A DNA stretch of 64,000 nucleotides, taken from contig NZ_CP030850.1 in NCBI RefSeq assembly GCF_003325355.1, positions 4,071,001 through 4,135,000 on the forward strand. Reading direction: 5' to 3'. Below, piece by piece: positions 48,023 through 56,772 of the stretch (position 1 is the stretch's first letter; each line of letters begins with the position of its first letter). This DNA comes from Runella rosea (GTDB lineage: Bacteria > Bacteroidota > Bacteroidia > Cytophagales > Spirosomataceae). The position numbers were made by a program, and so were the translations under genes. The notes below the pieces were generated by a model. That model ran no database searches. It was not told the origin of the DNA and saw only the letters and a list, made by a program, of their open reading frames with translations.

Positions 48023-48577
48023 TTATTTCTTACCTTTAGTAAAGGGCATACCAAGCGATTTAAGCAATTCGTAGCTTTCTTCGTCAGTATTGGCGGTAGT
48101 TACGAACGTGATATCCATACCAGAGATTTTGTTAATTTTATCAAACTGAATCTCAGGGAAGATAATTTGCTCTTTTACGCCAAATGTATAGTTACCACGT
48201 CCATCAAAACCTTTGTCGCTGATACCTTGGAAATCACGTACACGAGGTAGGGCAATAGAAGTCAAACGGTCTAAAAATTCAAACATACGGTTGCCGCGAA
48301 GAGTAACTTTAACACCAATCGGCATTTTTTCACGCAACTTAAAGTTTGAAATCGCTTTCTTAGAGATGGTAGGTACTGCTTTTTGACCTGCAATAATTGT
48401 AATCTCTTCAAGACCTTGATCAATCAACTTCTTATCAGCTACCGCTGCACCAATTCCTTTGTTGATAACAATTTTCGACAAACGAGGTACTTGCATTACC
48501 GATTTATACTGGAACTTGTCTTGCAAATGCTTAACGACGTCCTTTGTGTATTTTTCTTTTAATCTCGGAGTTGCCAT
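48023..48577 (-). CDS. rplE: 50S ribosomal protein uL5
   Basis: A 184-aa 5S rRNA-binding protein. It contains [20 protein letters not shown], a [20 protein letters not shown] region and the [20 protein letters not shown] motif. Confidence 0.97.
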   Translation of the reverse strand: MATPRLKEKYTKDVVKHLQDKFQYKSVMQVPRLSKIVINKGIGAAVADKKLIDQGLEEITIIAGQKAVPTISKKAISNFKLREKMPIGVKVTLRGNRMFEFLDRLTSIALPRVRDFQGISDKGFDGRGNYTFGVKEQIIFPEIQFDKINKISGMDITFVTTANTDEESYELLKSLGMPFTKGKK

Positions 48578-48662
48578 TTTTTATTTTTTTTTGTGGATTT
48601 CCGACCCACAGTGATTTATTAGAGTTTACAATGAAGGGTTTCTCACCCATTCATCAAACCAC

Positions 48663-49016
48663 TTACTTTGAAGGATCAGCGATAAACTTACCTGATTCTT
48701 TAGAGTAACGTTGCAACTTACCTTCTTCATTGGCTTTACGGCCAATACGAGTAGGTTGTCCAGTTGCAGGATCAACAAGCATCAGATTACTGATATGGAT
48801 TGAGCCTTCTGTTTTCTTCAGTTCACCTTGTGGATTGGCGGCCGTTGGCTTGATGTGTTTAGTGATCAAGTTGACCCCTTCCACAATCGCACGTTGCTTC
48901 TCTACCAATACTTTGGTGACTTTACCCGACTGGCCTTTAGAGTTACCAGCAATTACCTTCACCGTGTCACCGGTACGAATGTGTAATTTGGGTTGTTTGT
49001 TGTATTTTCTTTCCAT
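48663..49016 (-). CDS. rplX: 50S ribosomal protein uL24
   Basis: A 117-aa assembly-initiator protein with the KOW motif region (KLHIRTGDTVKVIAGNSKGQ; GKVTKVLVEKQRAIVEGVNL). It lies 5 bases after rplN. Confidence 0.96.
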   Translation of the reverse strand: MERKYNKQPKLHIRTGDTVKVIAGNSKGQSGKVTKVLVEKQRAIVEGVNLITKHIKPTAANPQGELKKTEGSIHISNLMLVDPATGQPTRIGRKANEEGKLQRYSKESGKFIADPSK

Positions 49017-49021
49017 TGCTT

Positions 49022-49390
49022 CTACAATACTTCAGGTGCCAATGAAACAATTTTCATAAAATTTTTCTCGCGCAATTCACGAGCAACAGGACCGAAGATA
49101 CGAGTACCGCGAGGTTCATCTTGGTTGTTGAGTAATACGACGGCATTGTCTTCAAATCGAATATAAGAGCCGTCTTTGCGACGGATTTCTTTTTTGGTAC
49201 GAACAACTACAGCTTTTGAAACTGTACCTTTCTTTACGTTACCTGAAGGAATTGCCTGCTTAACTGTCACTACTACTTTGTCTCCGATAGAGGCGTATCG
49301 TTTCCCAGTTCCGCCTAATACACGGATAACTAGTACTTCTTTTGCGCCACTGTTATCGGCCACAGACAGTCTTGATTCTTGCTGTACCAT
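49022..49390 (-). CDS. rplN: 50S ribosomal protein uL14
   Basis: A 122-aa protein: [20 protein letters not shown] and the C-terminal [20 protein letters not shown]. It is separated from rpsQ by 2 bases. Confidence 0.97.
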   Translation of the reverse strand: MVQQESRLSVADNSGAKEVLVIRVLGGTGKRYASIGDKVVVTVKQAIPSGNVKKGTVSKAVVVRTKKEIRRKDGSYIRFEDNAVVLLNNQDEPRGTRIFGPVARELREKNFMKIVSLAPEVL

Positions 49391-49392
49391 TG

Positions 49393-49677
49393 TTATTTCG
49401 CTTTTTCAATGATTTCGACTAATCTCCAACGCTTGTTCTTACTGAGCGGGCGGGTTTCCATTACGCGAATGGTATCTCCTACTCCACACTCATTGTTTTC
49501 GTCATGCACCATCAGTTTGGTAGTTTTTTTCATAAACTTACCATATTTTGGGTGCTTAACTTTACGCTCTACCGCGACAACACAAGATTTTTCCATCTTG
49601 CTGCTTACCACGCGGCCAACTCTGACTTTGCGTAAATTTCTTTCTACAGTTGTAGTTGTTTGTGCTGCTGCCTCCAT
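49393..49677 (-). CDS. rpsQ: 30S ribosomal protein uS17
   Basis: A 94-aa OB-fold protein. A Thr/Ala-rich N-terminal extension of about 13 residues precedes the core [20 protein letters not shown]. The [20 protein letters not shown] motif is complete. Confidence 0.96.
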   Translation of the reverse strand: MEAAAQTTTTVERNLRKVRVGRVVSSKMEKSCVVAVERKVKHPKYGKFMKKTTKLMVHDENNECGVGDTIRVMETRPLSKNKRWRLVEIIEKAK

Positions 49678-49716
49678 TGTGTCGGTTATTTTGCAATTGG
49701 GGTCTCCTGACCATTA

Positions 49717-49917
49717 TTACGCGCTTGCGGCTTTATCCTTAGCCGACAACTCCGTCATCAACCTTGCAATCAGACGGCGCGTATTACGAATACGCATCGG
49801 ATTTTCAATCGGAGATACGGCGTGAGCAAACTTCAACTTGAGTAGACGATCTTGCTCCTCAACAAGGGTTTGCTTCAATTGCTCTACCGTCAGCGCTTTG
49901 ATTTCACTATTTTTCAT
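49717..49917 (-). CDS. rpmC: 50S ribosomal protein uL29
   Basis: A 66-aa two-helix protein (MKNSEIKALTVEQLKQTLVE; NPMRIRNTRRLIARLMTEL) near the exit tunnel. It lies 11 bases after rplP. Confidence 0.95.
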   Translation of the reverse strand: MKNSEIKALTVEQLKQTLVEEQDRLLKLKFAHAVSPIENPMRIRNTRRLIARLMTELSAKDKAASA

Positions 49918-49928
49918 TTGACTAATGC

Positions 49929-50363
49929 TTATTCTGCTTCTTCTTGATGATCGCGACGAACTACGAATTTAGTCTTAACAGGTAACTTTTGAGCGGCTAG
50001 ACGAAGTGCTTCACTTGCGAGTTCGAGTGATACTCCTGTAGCTTCAAATAGAATCGTTCCTGCCTTAACGGGAGCTACCCAATATTCGGGAGCACCTTTA
50101 CCTTTACCCATACGAACCTCTAGGGGTTTTTTGGTAATAGGTTTGTCAGGAAAAATTCGAATCCAAACCTGACCTTCACGCTTCATAGCACGCGTTACAG
50201 AAATACGAGCCGCTTCAATCTGTCTGGCTGTAATCCAGCCTGGTTCAAGCGTTTTGATGGCAAACGTACCGAAAGCGATCTGGTGGCCACGAGTGGCCAT
50301 TCCTTTTTCAGACCCTTTACTTTTCTGTTGTTTGCGGAACTTGGTTCTTTTCGGTTGTAACAT
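49929..50363 (-). CDS. rplP: 50S ribosomal protein uL16
   Basis: A 144-aa protein: [40 protein letters not shown] and [19 protein letters not shown] are conserved. Contacts A-site tRNA. Confidence 0.97.
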   Translation of the reverse strand: MLQPKRTKFRKQQKSKGSEKGMATRGHQIAFGTFAIKTLEPGWITARQIEAARISVTRAMKREGQVWIRIFPDKPITKKPLEVRMGKGKGAPEYWVAPVKAGTILFEATGVSLELASEALRLAAQKLPVKTKFVVRRDHQEEAE

Positions 50364-50411
50364 GGTTCAGCAGTATTTTCGGAGTCAATAAAGACCCGTT
50401 GCTTTCGATAA

Positions 50412-51269
50412 TTACTTTTTCTTATTACGGTTATTGTTGTTCCGGCCTTTACCAGGACCGTTTCCAGCTCCAGGACCGTTTCCAGCTCCGCGGCGATCTC
50501 CACCTCCGTCACGATCTCCACCACCGCCTCTGCGACGATCTCCATCACCACCTCTACGACGATCCCCACGGTCTCCTCCACGGTCATTACCACCAGCACG
50601 TTCTGCTGAAGCAGCTCCACCACTTATTGGAGATAAATCACGCTTTCCGAAGATTTCACCTTTGAAAACCCATACTTTGATACCGATTTTACCATATACG
50701 GTAAGCGCTTCTGAAATTGCGTAATCAATATCGGCACGGAGTGTATGAAGAGGCACACGTCCTTCTTTATATTCTTCTGTACGGGCCATTTCAGCACCAC
50801 CCAGACGACCAGATACACGAACTTTGATTCCTTGAGCACCTACACGCATCGCAGATGATATCGCTTGCTTCATAGCACGACGATATGATATACGATTTTC
50901 TAATTGTTGAGCGATAGACTCTCCCACCAATTTAGCATCAATTTCAGGACGCTTAATTTCGTAGATGTTGATTTGGATATCTTTACCCGTAATCTTCTTT
51001 AACTCTTCCTTAATCTTGTCGACCTCGTTTCCGCCTTTACCGATTACAATTCCTGGGCGGGCCGTGTGAATTGTAAGGGTGATACGCTTCAAAGTACGTT
51101 CAATGACTACTTTGGAGATAGCACCTTTAGGAATACGAGCGGAAATATATTTGCGGATCTGCTCGTCTTCAATCAGCTTGTCGGCAAACTCACGTCCTCC
51201 GTACCAGCTTGAATCCCAACCACGGACGATACCGAGTCGCAGACCTATAGGATTAACTTTCTGTCCCAT
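50412..51269 (-). CDS. rpsC: 30S ribosomal protein uS3 with long RGG-like C-terminal tail
   Basis: A 285-aa protein. Residues 1-215 are standard uS3 ([22 protein letters not shown] motif GIVIGKGG at 73-80; the C-terminal domain through [12 protein letters not shown]). Residues 216-285 form a disordered-looking tail of Gly, Arg, Asp and Asn with internal repeats ([35 protein letters not shown]) ending in [10 protein letters not shown]. Such RGG-like tails bind RNA in other proteins. uS3 is usually about 210-235 aa, so the tail adds 50-70 residues. Its DNA is visibly repetitive, making length variation between strains likely. Confidence 0.96.
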   Translation of the reverse strand: MGQKVNPIGLRLGIVRGWDSSWYGGREFADKLIEDEQIRKYISARIPKGAISKVVIERTLKRITLTIHTARPGIVIGKGGNEVDKIKEELKKITGKDIQINIYEIKRPEIDAKLVGESIAQQLENRISYRRAMKQAISSAMRVGAQGIKVRVSGRLGGAEMARTEEYKEGRVPLHTLRADIDYAISEALTVYGKIGIKVWVFKGEIFGKRDLSPISGGAASAERAGGNDRGGDRGDRRRGGDGDRRRGGGGDRDGGGDRRGAGNGPGAGNGPGKGRNNNNRNKKK

Positions 51270-51283
51270 TCGTTATTGAAATT

Positions 51284-51649
51284 TTAGGCTTCTTGTTGGA
51301 TTACTTCTGCTGCATCATCTACCACAATTGTAATGTGGTTAGAGCGTTTACGAACACGGTAAGCACGACCCTGAGGTGCTGGACGCAGACGCTTCAACAT
51401 TGCGCCACAATCAACAAAAATTGTTTTTACGTACAATTCAGCATCTTCGAGTTTAGCATCTTCGTTTCGTTGCTGCCAGTTGGCAACAGCCGACATCAAT
51501 ACTTTTTTCAAAACTGGAGCGGCACCCTGCGGTTGATATTGCAAAATTGCCAGCGCACGGCTCACTTTCTGTCCTCTAATCATATCAGCTACAAGCCGCA
51601 TTTTACGAGGTGAAGTGGGTACGTTTCTTAATATAGCTCTTGCTTCCAT
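51284..51649 (-). CDS. rplV: 50S ribosomal protein uL22
   Basis: A 121-aa protein: [20 protein letters not shown] and the tunnel-loop region [20 protein letters not shown] are typical. The loop shows no obvious macrolide-resistance duplication. Confidence 0.97.
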   Translation of the reverse strand: MEARAILRNVPTSPRKMRLVADMIRGQKVSRALAILQYQPQGAAPVLKKVLMSAVANWQQRNEDAKLEDAELYVKTIFVDCGAMLKRLRPAPQGRAYRVRKRSNHITIVVDDAAEVIQQEA

Positions 51650-51726
51650 TTTCTTGTTGTGCGTCGTTAGTGGTTAGTGTCAGTCATTAGGTCAAATGGC
51701 TATTGACTGAACAACTATTGACTATT

Positions 51727-52005
51727 CTATCTTTTGCCTTTATCTTTTTTGGCAATGTGTCCCCGGAAATTACGTGTTGGGGAAAACTCACCCAATTTGT
51801 GCCCGACCATGTTTTCGGTTACGTACACAGGGATGAACTTATTTCCATTGTGTACTGCAAAAGTATGACCAATAAAATCTGGAGAGATTGTACTGCGTCT
51901 TGACCAAGTCTTGATAACTGATTTCTTGCCGGCACCATTCATTACGTCAATTTTGGTCTGAAGGCGGAAATCAATGTACGGTCCTTTTTTTATCGAACGT
52001 CCCAT
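51727..52005 (-). CDS. rpsS: 30S ribosomal protein uS19
   Basis: A 92-aa protein: [20 protein letters not shown] and [20 protein letters not shown]. It lies 10 bases after rplB. Confidence 0.97.
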   Translation of the reverse strand: MGRSIKKGPYIDFRLQTKIDVMNGAGKKSVIKTWSRRSTISPDFIGHTFAVHNGNKFIPVYVTENMVGHKLGEFSPTRNFRGHIAKKDKGKR

Positions 52006-52015
52006 TTATCTTCGA

Positions 52016-52840
52016 TTATTTTTTACGTTTGCTAATAATCAAACGGTTTGAATACTTTTTCGGAGTACGTGTCTTTTTACCTTTAGCGTATAAGCCCGTA
52101 CGAGAACGAGGGTGACCTCCTGATGCACGACCTTCACCACCACCCATAGGGTGATCGACTGGGTTCATCGCAACCCCACGAACTCGTGGACGAATACCCA
52201 ACCAACGCTTACGGCCTGCTTTTCCGAGGCTTACGTTCATGTGGTCAGCGTTAGAGACTGAACCTACCGTAGCAATACACGTTGAAAGTATCATGCGCAT
52301 TTCGCTTGATGGCATACGCAATACTGCATATTTACCATCACGAGCTACTAACTGTGCATAAGTACCTGCGCTGCGTACCAATTGTCCTCCTTTACCAGGA
52401 TGTAATTCTACATTGTGAACAATTGTACCAATCGGCATTGAACTTAAAGGAAGTGCGTTACCTACTTCAGGTGCTACACTAGTTCCTGACACAACAATTT
52501 GTCCTACTTTAATACCCTGCGGGGCAAGGATATAACGTTTTTCTCCGTCTTGGTATTCAACCAATGCGATACGAGAAGAACGGTTAGGATCGTATTCGAC
52601 TGATACTACTGTTGCTGCAACATCAAACTTTTCACGTTTGAAGTCGATAATACGGTACATGCGCTTGTGACCACCACCAATATAACGAGCTGTACGACGA
52701 CCTTGGTTGTTACGTCCACCTGTCTTTTTAATAGGGGCCAACAAGCTTTTCTCAGGCTTGTCGGTTGTGATTTCATCAAACGACGGAGCCGTACGAAAGC
52801 GCTGACCGGGAGTTGTTGGTTTTAGCTTAATGACTGCCAT
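52016..52840 (-). CDS. rplB: 50S ribosomal protein uL2
   Basis: A 274-aa peptidyl-transferase-proximal protein. [20 protein letters not shown] and the C-terminal [20 protein letters not shown] (with the conserved His) are intact. Confidence 0.97.
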   Translation of the reverse strand: MAVIKLKPTTPGQRFRTAPSFDEITTDKPEKSLLAPIKKTGGRNNQGRRTARYIGGGHKRMYRIIDFKREKFDVAATVVSVEYDPNRSSRIALVEYQDGEKRYILAPQGIKVGQIVVSGTSVAPEVGNALPLSSMPIGTIVHNVELHPGKGGQLVRSAGTYAQLVARDGKYAVLRMPSSEMRMILSTCIATVGSVSNADHMNVSLGKAGRKRWLGIRPRVRGVAMNPVDHPMGGGEGRASGGHPRSRTGLYAKGKKTRTPKKYSNRLIISKRKK

Positions 52841-52876
52841 TGTTTTTTTCAGTTATTTGCTACTTCAACGATTTAG

Positions 52877-53167
52877 TTAGGCGATATCTGAATAAATATC
52901 AATTATTTCGCCTGCTTTTAGAGTCACGATGGCTTTCTTGTACGTTGAAGTAATACCACTAATTGCTTTACCTCGTGACATTCTTGATTTTTTTCTGCCG
53001 ATTGAACGCATGGTATCCACACTTGCTACCTTAACACCATACACTTTTTCGATGGCGTTTGCGATTTCAATTTTATTGGCAGTTTTAGACACTTCAAATA
53101 CATACTTGCCCAAATTGCTGAGCGCAGTAGCTTTTTCGGTCAATATCGGTCGCTTGAGTACACTCAT
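52877..53167 (-). CDS. rplW: 50S ribosomal protein uL23
   Basis: A 96-aa exit-tunnel protein: MSVLKRPILTEKATALSNLG and YVFEVSKTANKIEIANAIEK. Docking site for trigger factor and SRP in other bacteria. It lies 4 bases after rplD. Confidence 0.96.
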   Translation of the reverse strand: MSVLKRPILTEKATALSNLGKYVFEVSKTANKIEIANAIEKVYGVKVASVDTMRSIGRKKSRMSRGKAISGITSTYKKAIVTLKAGEIIDIYSDIA

Positions 53168-53171
53168 TGTC

Positions 53172-53801
53172 TTACTTGTTCAAGAGATTTTCTAACTTCG
53201 ACACTGCAGTCTCACTAATCAACAATACTTCAGCATTGATGAGATCGTAAGTATTTACAGAATCAACCGTAGTGATGTTTACCTTTGGAATATTGCGGCC
53301 AGACAAAAATACGTTATCGTCGTGGTTGGGCAGAATAAGAAGTGTTTTCTTATTTGTTAAAGAGAAAGCACTCAAGAAAGAAAGATATTGCTTGGTTTTA
53401 GGACCTTCAAAAGTAAAATCTTCTACAATTGAAATGCCGTTTGCCTTCGCTTTTGTCGAAAGAACTGACTTACGCGCCAACACTTTCACTTTCTTGTTAA
53501 GTTTGAAGCTGTAGTCACGAGGTCTTGGTCCAAATACTCGACCACCTCCTACGAACAAAGGCGATTTGATTGACCCTGCACGGGCGCCTCCAGTTCCTTT
53601 TTGACGCTTAATTTTTCTTGTAGAGTACGAAACTTCTGCGCGCTCTTTTGATTTGTGCGTACCTTGACGCTGATTAGCAAGATATTGCTTTACGTCTAAA
53701 TACACTACGTGCTGATTTGGCTCAATGCCGAATACTGTTTCGGCAAGGGCTACTTTCTTGCCCGTATCTTGTCCTTTTATATCTAATACTGAAAGTTCCA
53801 T
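53172..53801 (-). CDS. rplD: 50S ribosomal protein uL4
   Basis: A 209-aa protein with the tunnel extension (STRKIKRQKGTGGARAGSIK; GGGRVFGPRPRDYSFKLNKK). In gamma-proteobacteria uL4 represses the S10 operon by attenuation; here the operon leader is different. Confidence 0.97.
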   Translation of the reverse strand: MELSVLDIKGQDTGKKVALAETVFGIEPNQHVVYLDVKQYLANQRQGTHKSKERAEVSYSTRKIKRQKGTGGARAGSIKSPLFVGGGRVFGPRPRDYSFKLNKKVKVLARKSVLSTKAKANGISIVEDFTFEGPKTKQYLSFLSAFSLTNKKTLLILPNHDDNVFLSGRNIPKVNITTVDSVNTYDLINAEVLLISETAVSKLENLLNK

Positions 53802-53839
53802 TGTCTTGATCGGATTGAACGGTTCGCGTTAGCGATTAA

Positions 53840-54460
53840 TTACTTCTCGATGATTACAAACGAATTTTTCGCACCCGGCACCGAACCACTGATAACAACG
53901 AGATTCTGCTCAGGAATTACTTTCAACACTTTAAGGTTTTGAACCTTAACGCGGTTATTCCCCATGCGTCCTGCCATACGAATCCCTTTGAATACTCGAG
54001 AAGGGAATGAACATGCACCAATTGAACCCGGGTGACGTTGGCGGTTGTGCTGGCCGTGTGTTTGGCCGCCTACCCCTGCGAAACCGTGACGTTTTACTAC
54101 ACCCTGAAAACCACGTCCTTTGGCAGTACCTACCACATCAACGAAGTCTCCTTCACCAAATACATCTGCTACCGACAATGCTTGGCCAAGGTTAAGTTCT
54201 TCTTCGAACTCCTTAAATTCAACCAGCTTGCGCTTTGGCGTAGTACCTGCCTTTTTAAAATGACCCACGAGCGGTTGAGTCGTATGCTTTTCTTTTTTTT
54301 CTCCGAAACCGAGTTGGATAGCCTTGTATCCATCAGTTTCATCGGTTTTGACTTGCGTAACAACACAAGGACCAGCTTCAATTACCGTACATGCCAGAGC
54401 CTGCCCGTCCGCACTGTACACACTAGTCATCCCGATTTTTTTTCCTATTAAACCAGACAT
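53840..54460 (-). CDS. rplC: 50S ribosomal protein uL3
   Basis: A 206-aa protein: [20 protein letters not shown], and [20 protein letters not shown] with the loop reaching the peptidyl-transferase centre. It is the first gene of the operon: rpsJ, which normally precedes it, is not present in the 445 bases upstream. A promoter lies about 50 bases before its ATG. Confidence 0.97.
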   Translation of the reverse strand: MSGLIGKKIGMTSVYSADGQALACTVIEAGPCVVTQVKTDETDGYKAIQLGFGEKKEKHTTQPLVGHFKKAGTTPKRKLVEFKEFEEELNLGQALSVADVFGEGDFVDVVGTAKGRGFQGVVKRHGFAGVGGQTHGQHNRQRHPGSIGACSFPSRVFKGIRMAGRMGNNRVKVQNLKVLKVIPEQNLVVISGSVPGAKNSFVIIEK

Positions 54461-54508
54461 CTTTTTGATTTACAGCAGGTTATAAAATTTATTTTACAAA
54501 ACGGACTG

Positions 54509-54539
54509 CAAAAGTCTGAAATTAATTTCAGCAATCCAA
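54509..54539 (-). promoter_or_regulatory. Promoter of the rplC-rplQ operon (TTGG-N19-GACTTTTG) with internal 16-bp palindrome
   Basis: On the minus strand the -33 box TTGG is at 54539-54536 and the -7 box GACTTTTG at 54516-54509, with 19 bases between. CTGAAATTAATTTCAG (54516-54531) is a perfect palindrome filling most of the spacer. The same box pair with the same spacing recurs 216 bases upstream. Confidence 0.65.
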
Positions 54540-54569
54540 CTATTTTACTTTTTTTATTTTTTATTTCAA

Positions 54570-54600
54570 CAAAAAAGGTCAGATGATAAACATCTGACCT
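54570..54600 (-). terminator. Intrinsic terminator upstream of rplC
   Basis: Perfect 10-bp stem AGGTCAGATG / CATCTGACCT (54576-54585, 54591-54600) with a 5-base loop, followed on the minus strand by a T-run. It ends a transcript that starts upstream of rplC rather than the rplC operon itself. Confidence 0.85.
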
Positions 54601-54720
54601 CATTTTACTGTGGGAAAGTAATTGTTACTTAACCTAAGTTATGAATCCAGATGTGGTTTCCTTTCGGACCTTCATCCAATCTATGTCGATTGAAACTTTA
54701 AAAGTGTCTTTTTTTAAAGG
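54570..54720 (-). ncRNA. Candidate small RNA, about 150 nt, with SRP-like apical hairpin
   Basis: Bounded by a promoter (54725-54755) and a strong terminator (54576-54600), with no open frame. The 5' part can fold as a CTTTAAAA/TTTTAAAG hairpin. The middle reads GATGAAGGTCCGAAAGGAAA then CCACATC: a GAAA tetraloop closed by CC/GG, with GATG/CATC as outer stem. AGGTCCGAAAGGAA matches the conserved apical part of bacterial SRP 4.5S RNA, but the following ACCACATC differs from the usual GCAGCC. SRP RNA is therefore a possibility, not a firm call. It could also be a leader-type or novel RNA. Confidence 0.5.
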
Positions 54721-54724
54721 CTCG

Positions 54725-54755
54725 CAAAGGTCTGAATTTTATTCTTGAAAACCAA
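54725..54755 (-). promoter_or_regulatory. Promoter of the candidate small RNA (TTGG-N19-GACCTTTG)
   Basis: On the minus strand, TTGG at 54755-54752 and GACCTTTG at 54732-54725, 19 bases apart. The flank TTCAGACCTTTGC closely matches TTCAGACTTTTGC of the rplC promoter. Confidence 0.6.
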
Positions 54756-54794
54756 GGTAAATTTTAAAAATTTCAGAAGATAATTTTAATCCTT

Positions 54795-54802
54795 TATTTT
54801 TG
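54795..54802 (+). promoter_or_regulatory. -7 box (TATTTTTG) for the PorG-like gene
   Basis: TATTTTTG fits TAnnTTTG on the plus strand, about 104 bases before the ATG. The -33 box is not convincing. It is divergent from the small-RNA promoter. Confidence 0.45.
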
Positions 54803-54905
54803 GCAACTTTATATAAGTAACATAGCGATGAATATTCAATCATTGAATGTATAACTGTTGGCACAGTTTTCGTTAGTAGGCTATACGAGGAACAACCCGT
54901 AAACT

Positions 54906-55763
54906 ATGACAAATGTATGTATTAGAGTGGCTTTCACCCTCTTAGCGATTTTTTTCTGTGCAGACGCCAGCGCTCAATCGAGGCGTAATAGCCCTGTTCG
55001 CCGGAATGTTCCTGCGTTTGGTGTAATTAAAGTTTTGGCAGGAGGCGGCATATCTTATTATATGGGAGACATGCGCGCCAAAACTGATTTGAGGTTTATC
55101 CAGCCTCATTTAGCAGTGGGAATCAGTTATAGACTAGCCGAGCGTCTTGCTTTACGGGGAGAAGTGGATATATACCGTATTTCAGGTAAACAAGCAGGTG
55201 GCCCAATTTGGTACAACAATCTTTCCTTTCGTTCTGATAACCCTGCTGGATATATAGGATTGCAAATTGATGCATTCCGTTATAATGACGAACGCCTATT
55301 AAAACCTTATTTATTGGGAGGAATAGGCATGACAAGAATTAATCCTAAAGCAAATTATCAGGGCACTTGGCATAGCTTACCGCCGTTGATGACTGAAGGA
55401 GTCGCTTACAAACGTAATGTGCGTATTGCCGTGATTGGGGTGGGTGTTTCTTGGAAACACGACGACCGTTGGAGTTTTGCCATTGAGCTTAGTGATCATT
55501 TTGCAAATTCAGATTATTTGGATGATGTCAGTACAAATTATCCTAATCCTGCGGGGATGTCTGAACTCGCACTGGCTTTGTCGGATAGAAGATCCGAATT
55601 AACCAACCTACCGTCTGGTTATTCACCTCAAAATGACCCTGGAAATCAACGAGGAAATCCTAAAGTAAAAGACTCTTACGGATTTCTATCGTTTCGGGCC
55701 GAGTATTTGATAGGTACCCAAGCCCGACGCGCCGAGCGTCGAAAGTTAAGATGTTACTATTAG
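54906..55763 (+). CDS. DUF6089 / PorG-like outer-membrane beta-barrel protein
   Basis: A 285-aa exported protein with a signal peptide (residues about 1-23, ending ASAQ) and an eight-strand-like barrel. Hallmarks are GGGISYYMGDMRA near the start, LALRGEVDIYRISG, and the NNLSFRSDNPAGYIGLQIDA segment typical of DUF6089, the family that includes PorG of the type IX secretion system. KPYLLGGIGMTRINPKA and a basic C-terminus (RRAERRKLRCYY) follow. Assignment to T9SS is inference. Transcribed alone. Confidence 0.72.
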   Translation: MTNVCIRVAFTLLAIFFCADASAQSRRNSPVRRNVPAFGVIKVLAGGGISYYMGDMRAKTDLRFIQPHLAVGISYRLAERLALRGEVDIYRISGKQAGGPIWYNNLSFRSDNPAGYIGLQIDAFRYNDERLLKPYLLGGIGMTRINPKANYQGTWHSLPPLMTEGVAYKRNVRIAVIGVGVSWKHDDRWSFAIELSDHFANSDYLDDVSTNYPNPAGMSELALALSDRRSELTNLPSGYSPQNDPGNQRGNPKVKDSYGFLSFRAEYLIGTQARRAERRKLRCYY

Positions 55764-55793
55764 GAACATAAAATACTATTTTAGATTTTTCAG

Positions 55794-55830
55794 AAAAGCG
55801 GTTATATAGCAATATAAACCGCTTTTTACG
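55794..55830 (+). terminator. Terminator after the PorG-like gene
   Basis: AAAAGCGGTTATAT and ATATAAACCGCTTTTT form a stem with a short loop and a T-run; it also reads reasonably on the other strand. Confidence 0.7.
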
Positions 55831-55849
55831 TATATAAACCTATCGAAAT

Positions 55850-56677
55850 ATGAAGCATATTCTCCTTATGAACGGCCCTGATAATAAAGGGCTTATTTAT
55901 AACGTAACCCATGTACTGTATAATCATAACCAAAATATTATCAGTCAGGATGAATACGTAAGCCCTTCCAAACAGTTTTTTATGAGAACAGAATTTGAAG
56001 GAGAAGGTGATCCTGAAAAAATAATTAACGACCTATACAGTACACTACCTACGGGCATTAACTTACGTCTCAATCCTAAAAAGAAGAAAGACATTGTTGT
56101 GTTTGTAACAAAAGAGCATGACTGTTTGGGCGAATTGCTCATAAGATATGCTTTTGACGAGCTAGATGCGACAATCCAAGCCGTCATAAGCAATTATAAT
56201 ACACTGCAACCTTTAGTTAGCAAATTTGGCATTCCTTTTCATTTCATTTCTCACGAACACAAAACTCGCAATGAACATGAAGAAGCGATTTTAAGAACTC
56301 TTGATATTTACAAACCAGAGTACTTAGTTTTAGCCAAATATATGCGTGTTCTTACTACCGATTTTGTACAACACTACCCCCATCGAATCGTAAACATTCA
56401 TCATTCATTTCTGCCCGCTTTTATTGGAGCCAACCCTTACCGTCAAGCTTATGAACGAGGCGTCAAAATCATTGGAGCTACGGCCCATTTTGTCAATGAT
56501 AATCTTGATGAGGGGCCGATTATTGCCCAAGATGTAAAGGAAGTAGATCACCGCCTAACGGCGATAGATATGGCTACTTTGGGAAAAGATACCGAAAAAT
56601 CTGTACTGTCTAAAGCCTTAAAGTTGGTATTCAATGACCGCGTCTTTATCCACGGCAATCGTACAGTTATATTATAG
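55850..56677 (+). CDS. purU: Formyltetrahydrofolate deformylase
   Basis: Hydrolyses 10-formyl-THF to formate and THF, balancing one-carbon and purine supply. At 275 aa it has an N-terminal ACT-like domain (ILLMNGPDNKGLIYNVTHVL) and a formyltransferase-fold domain with HHSFLPAFIGANPYRQAYER and GATAHFVNDNLDEGPIIAQD. The catalytic Asn/His/Asp set (IVNIHHSF... NDNLDEGP) is present. The N-terminus lacks the usual leading strand residues but is otherwise complete. Single gene. Confidence 0.93.
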   Translation: MKHILLMNGPDNKGLIYNVTHVLYNHNQNIISQDEYVSPSKQFFMRTEFEGEGDPEKIINDLYSTLPTGINLRLNPKKKKDIVVFVTKEHDCLGELLIRYAFDELDATIQAVISNYNTLQPLVSKFGIPFHFISHEHKTRNEHEEAILRTLDIYKPEYLVLAKYMRVLTTDFVQHYPHRIVNIHHSFLPAFIGANPYRQAYERGVKIIGATAHFVNDNLDEGPIIAQDVKEVDHRLTAIDMATLGKDTEKSVLSKALKLVFNDRVFIHGNRTVIL

Positions 56678-56724
56678 ATTATCACTAAAATGGTATTTTT
56701 CCTATTTTTTTATACACATTTAAG

Positions 56725-56731
56725 TATCTTG
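56725..56731 (+). promoter_or_regulatory. Possible -7 box (TATCTTG) for the symporter gene
   Basis: TATCTTGCACCCCG lies about 45 bases before the ATG and resembles TAnnTTTG with one T missing, in the usual GCACCCCG context. The -33 region is T-rich but not specific. Confidence 0.35.
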
Positions 56732-56772
56732 CACCCCGTTTTTTAACCCTCATACTAACCTTTCTGGAAGAC

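Noticed and set aside
50195..50665. Long opposite-frame open frames over the rpsC tail giving Val/Glu-rich or His/Asp-rich repeats
   Set aside because: They arise from the repetitive Gly/Arg codons of the uS3 tail read in other frames; uS3 is certain and the alternative products resemble nothing.
54570..54600. Attenuator controlling the ribosomal operon
   Set aside because: Possible for read-through transcripts, but a separate matching promoter lies between this hairpin and rplC, so the simpler reading is a terminator of the upstream small RNA.
54570..54720. tmRNA, RNase P RNA or 6S RNA
   Set aside because: The unit is too short for the first two, lacks their conserved cores, and does not form the single long hairpin of 6S.
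54461..54905. rpsJ upstream of rplC
   Set aside because: All frames were scanned for the uS10 core; none is present.
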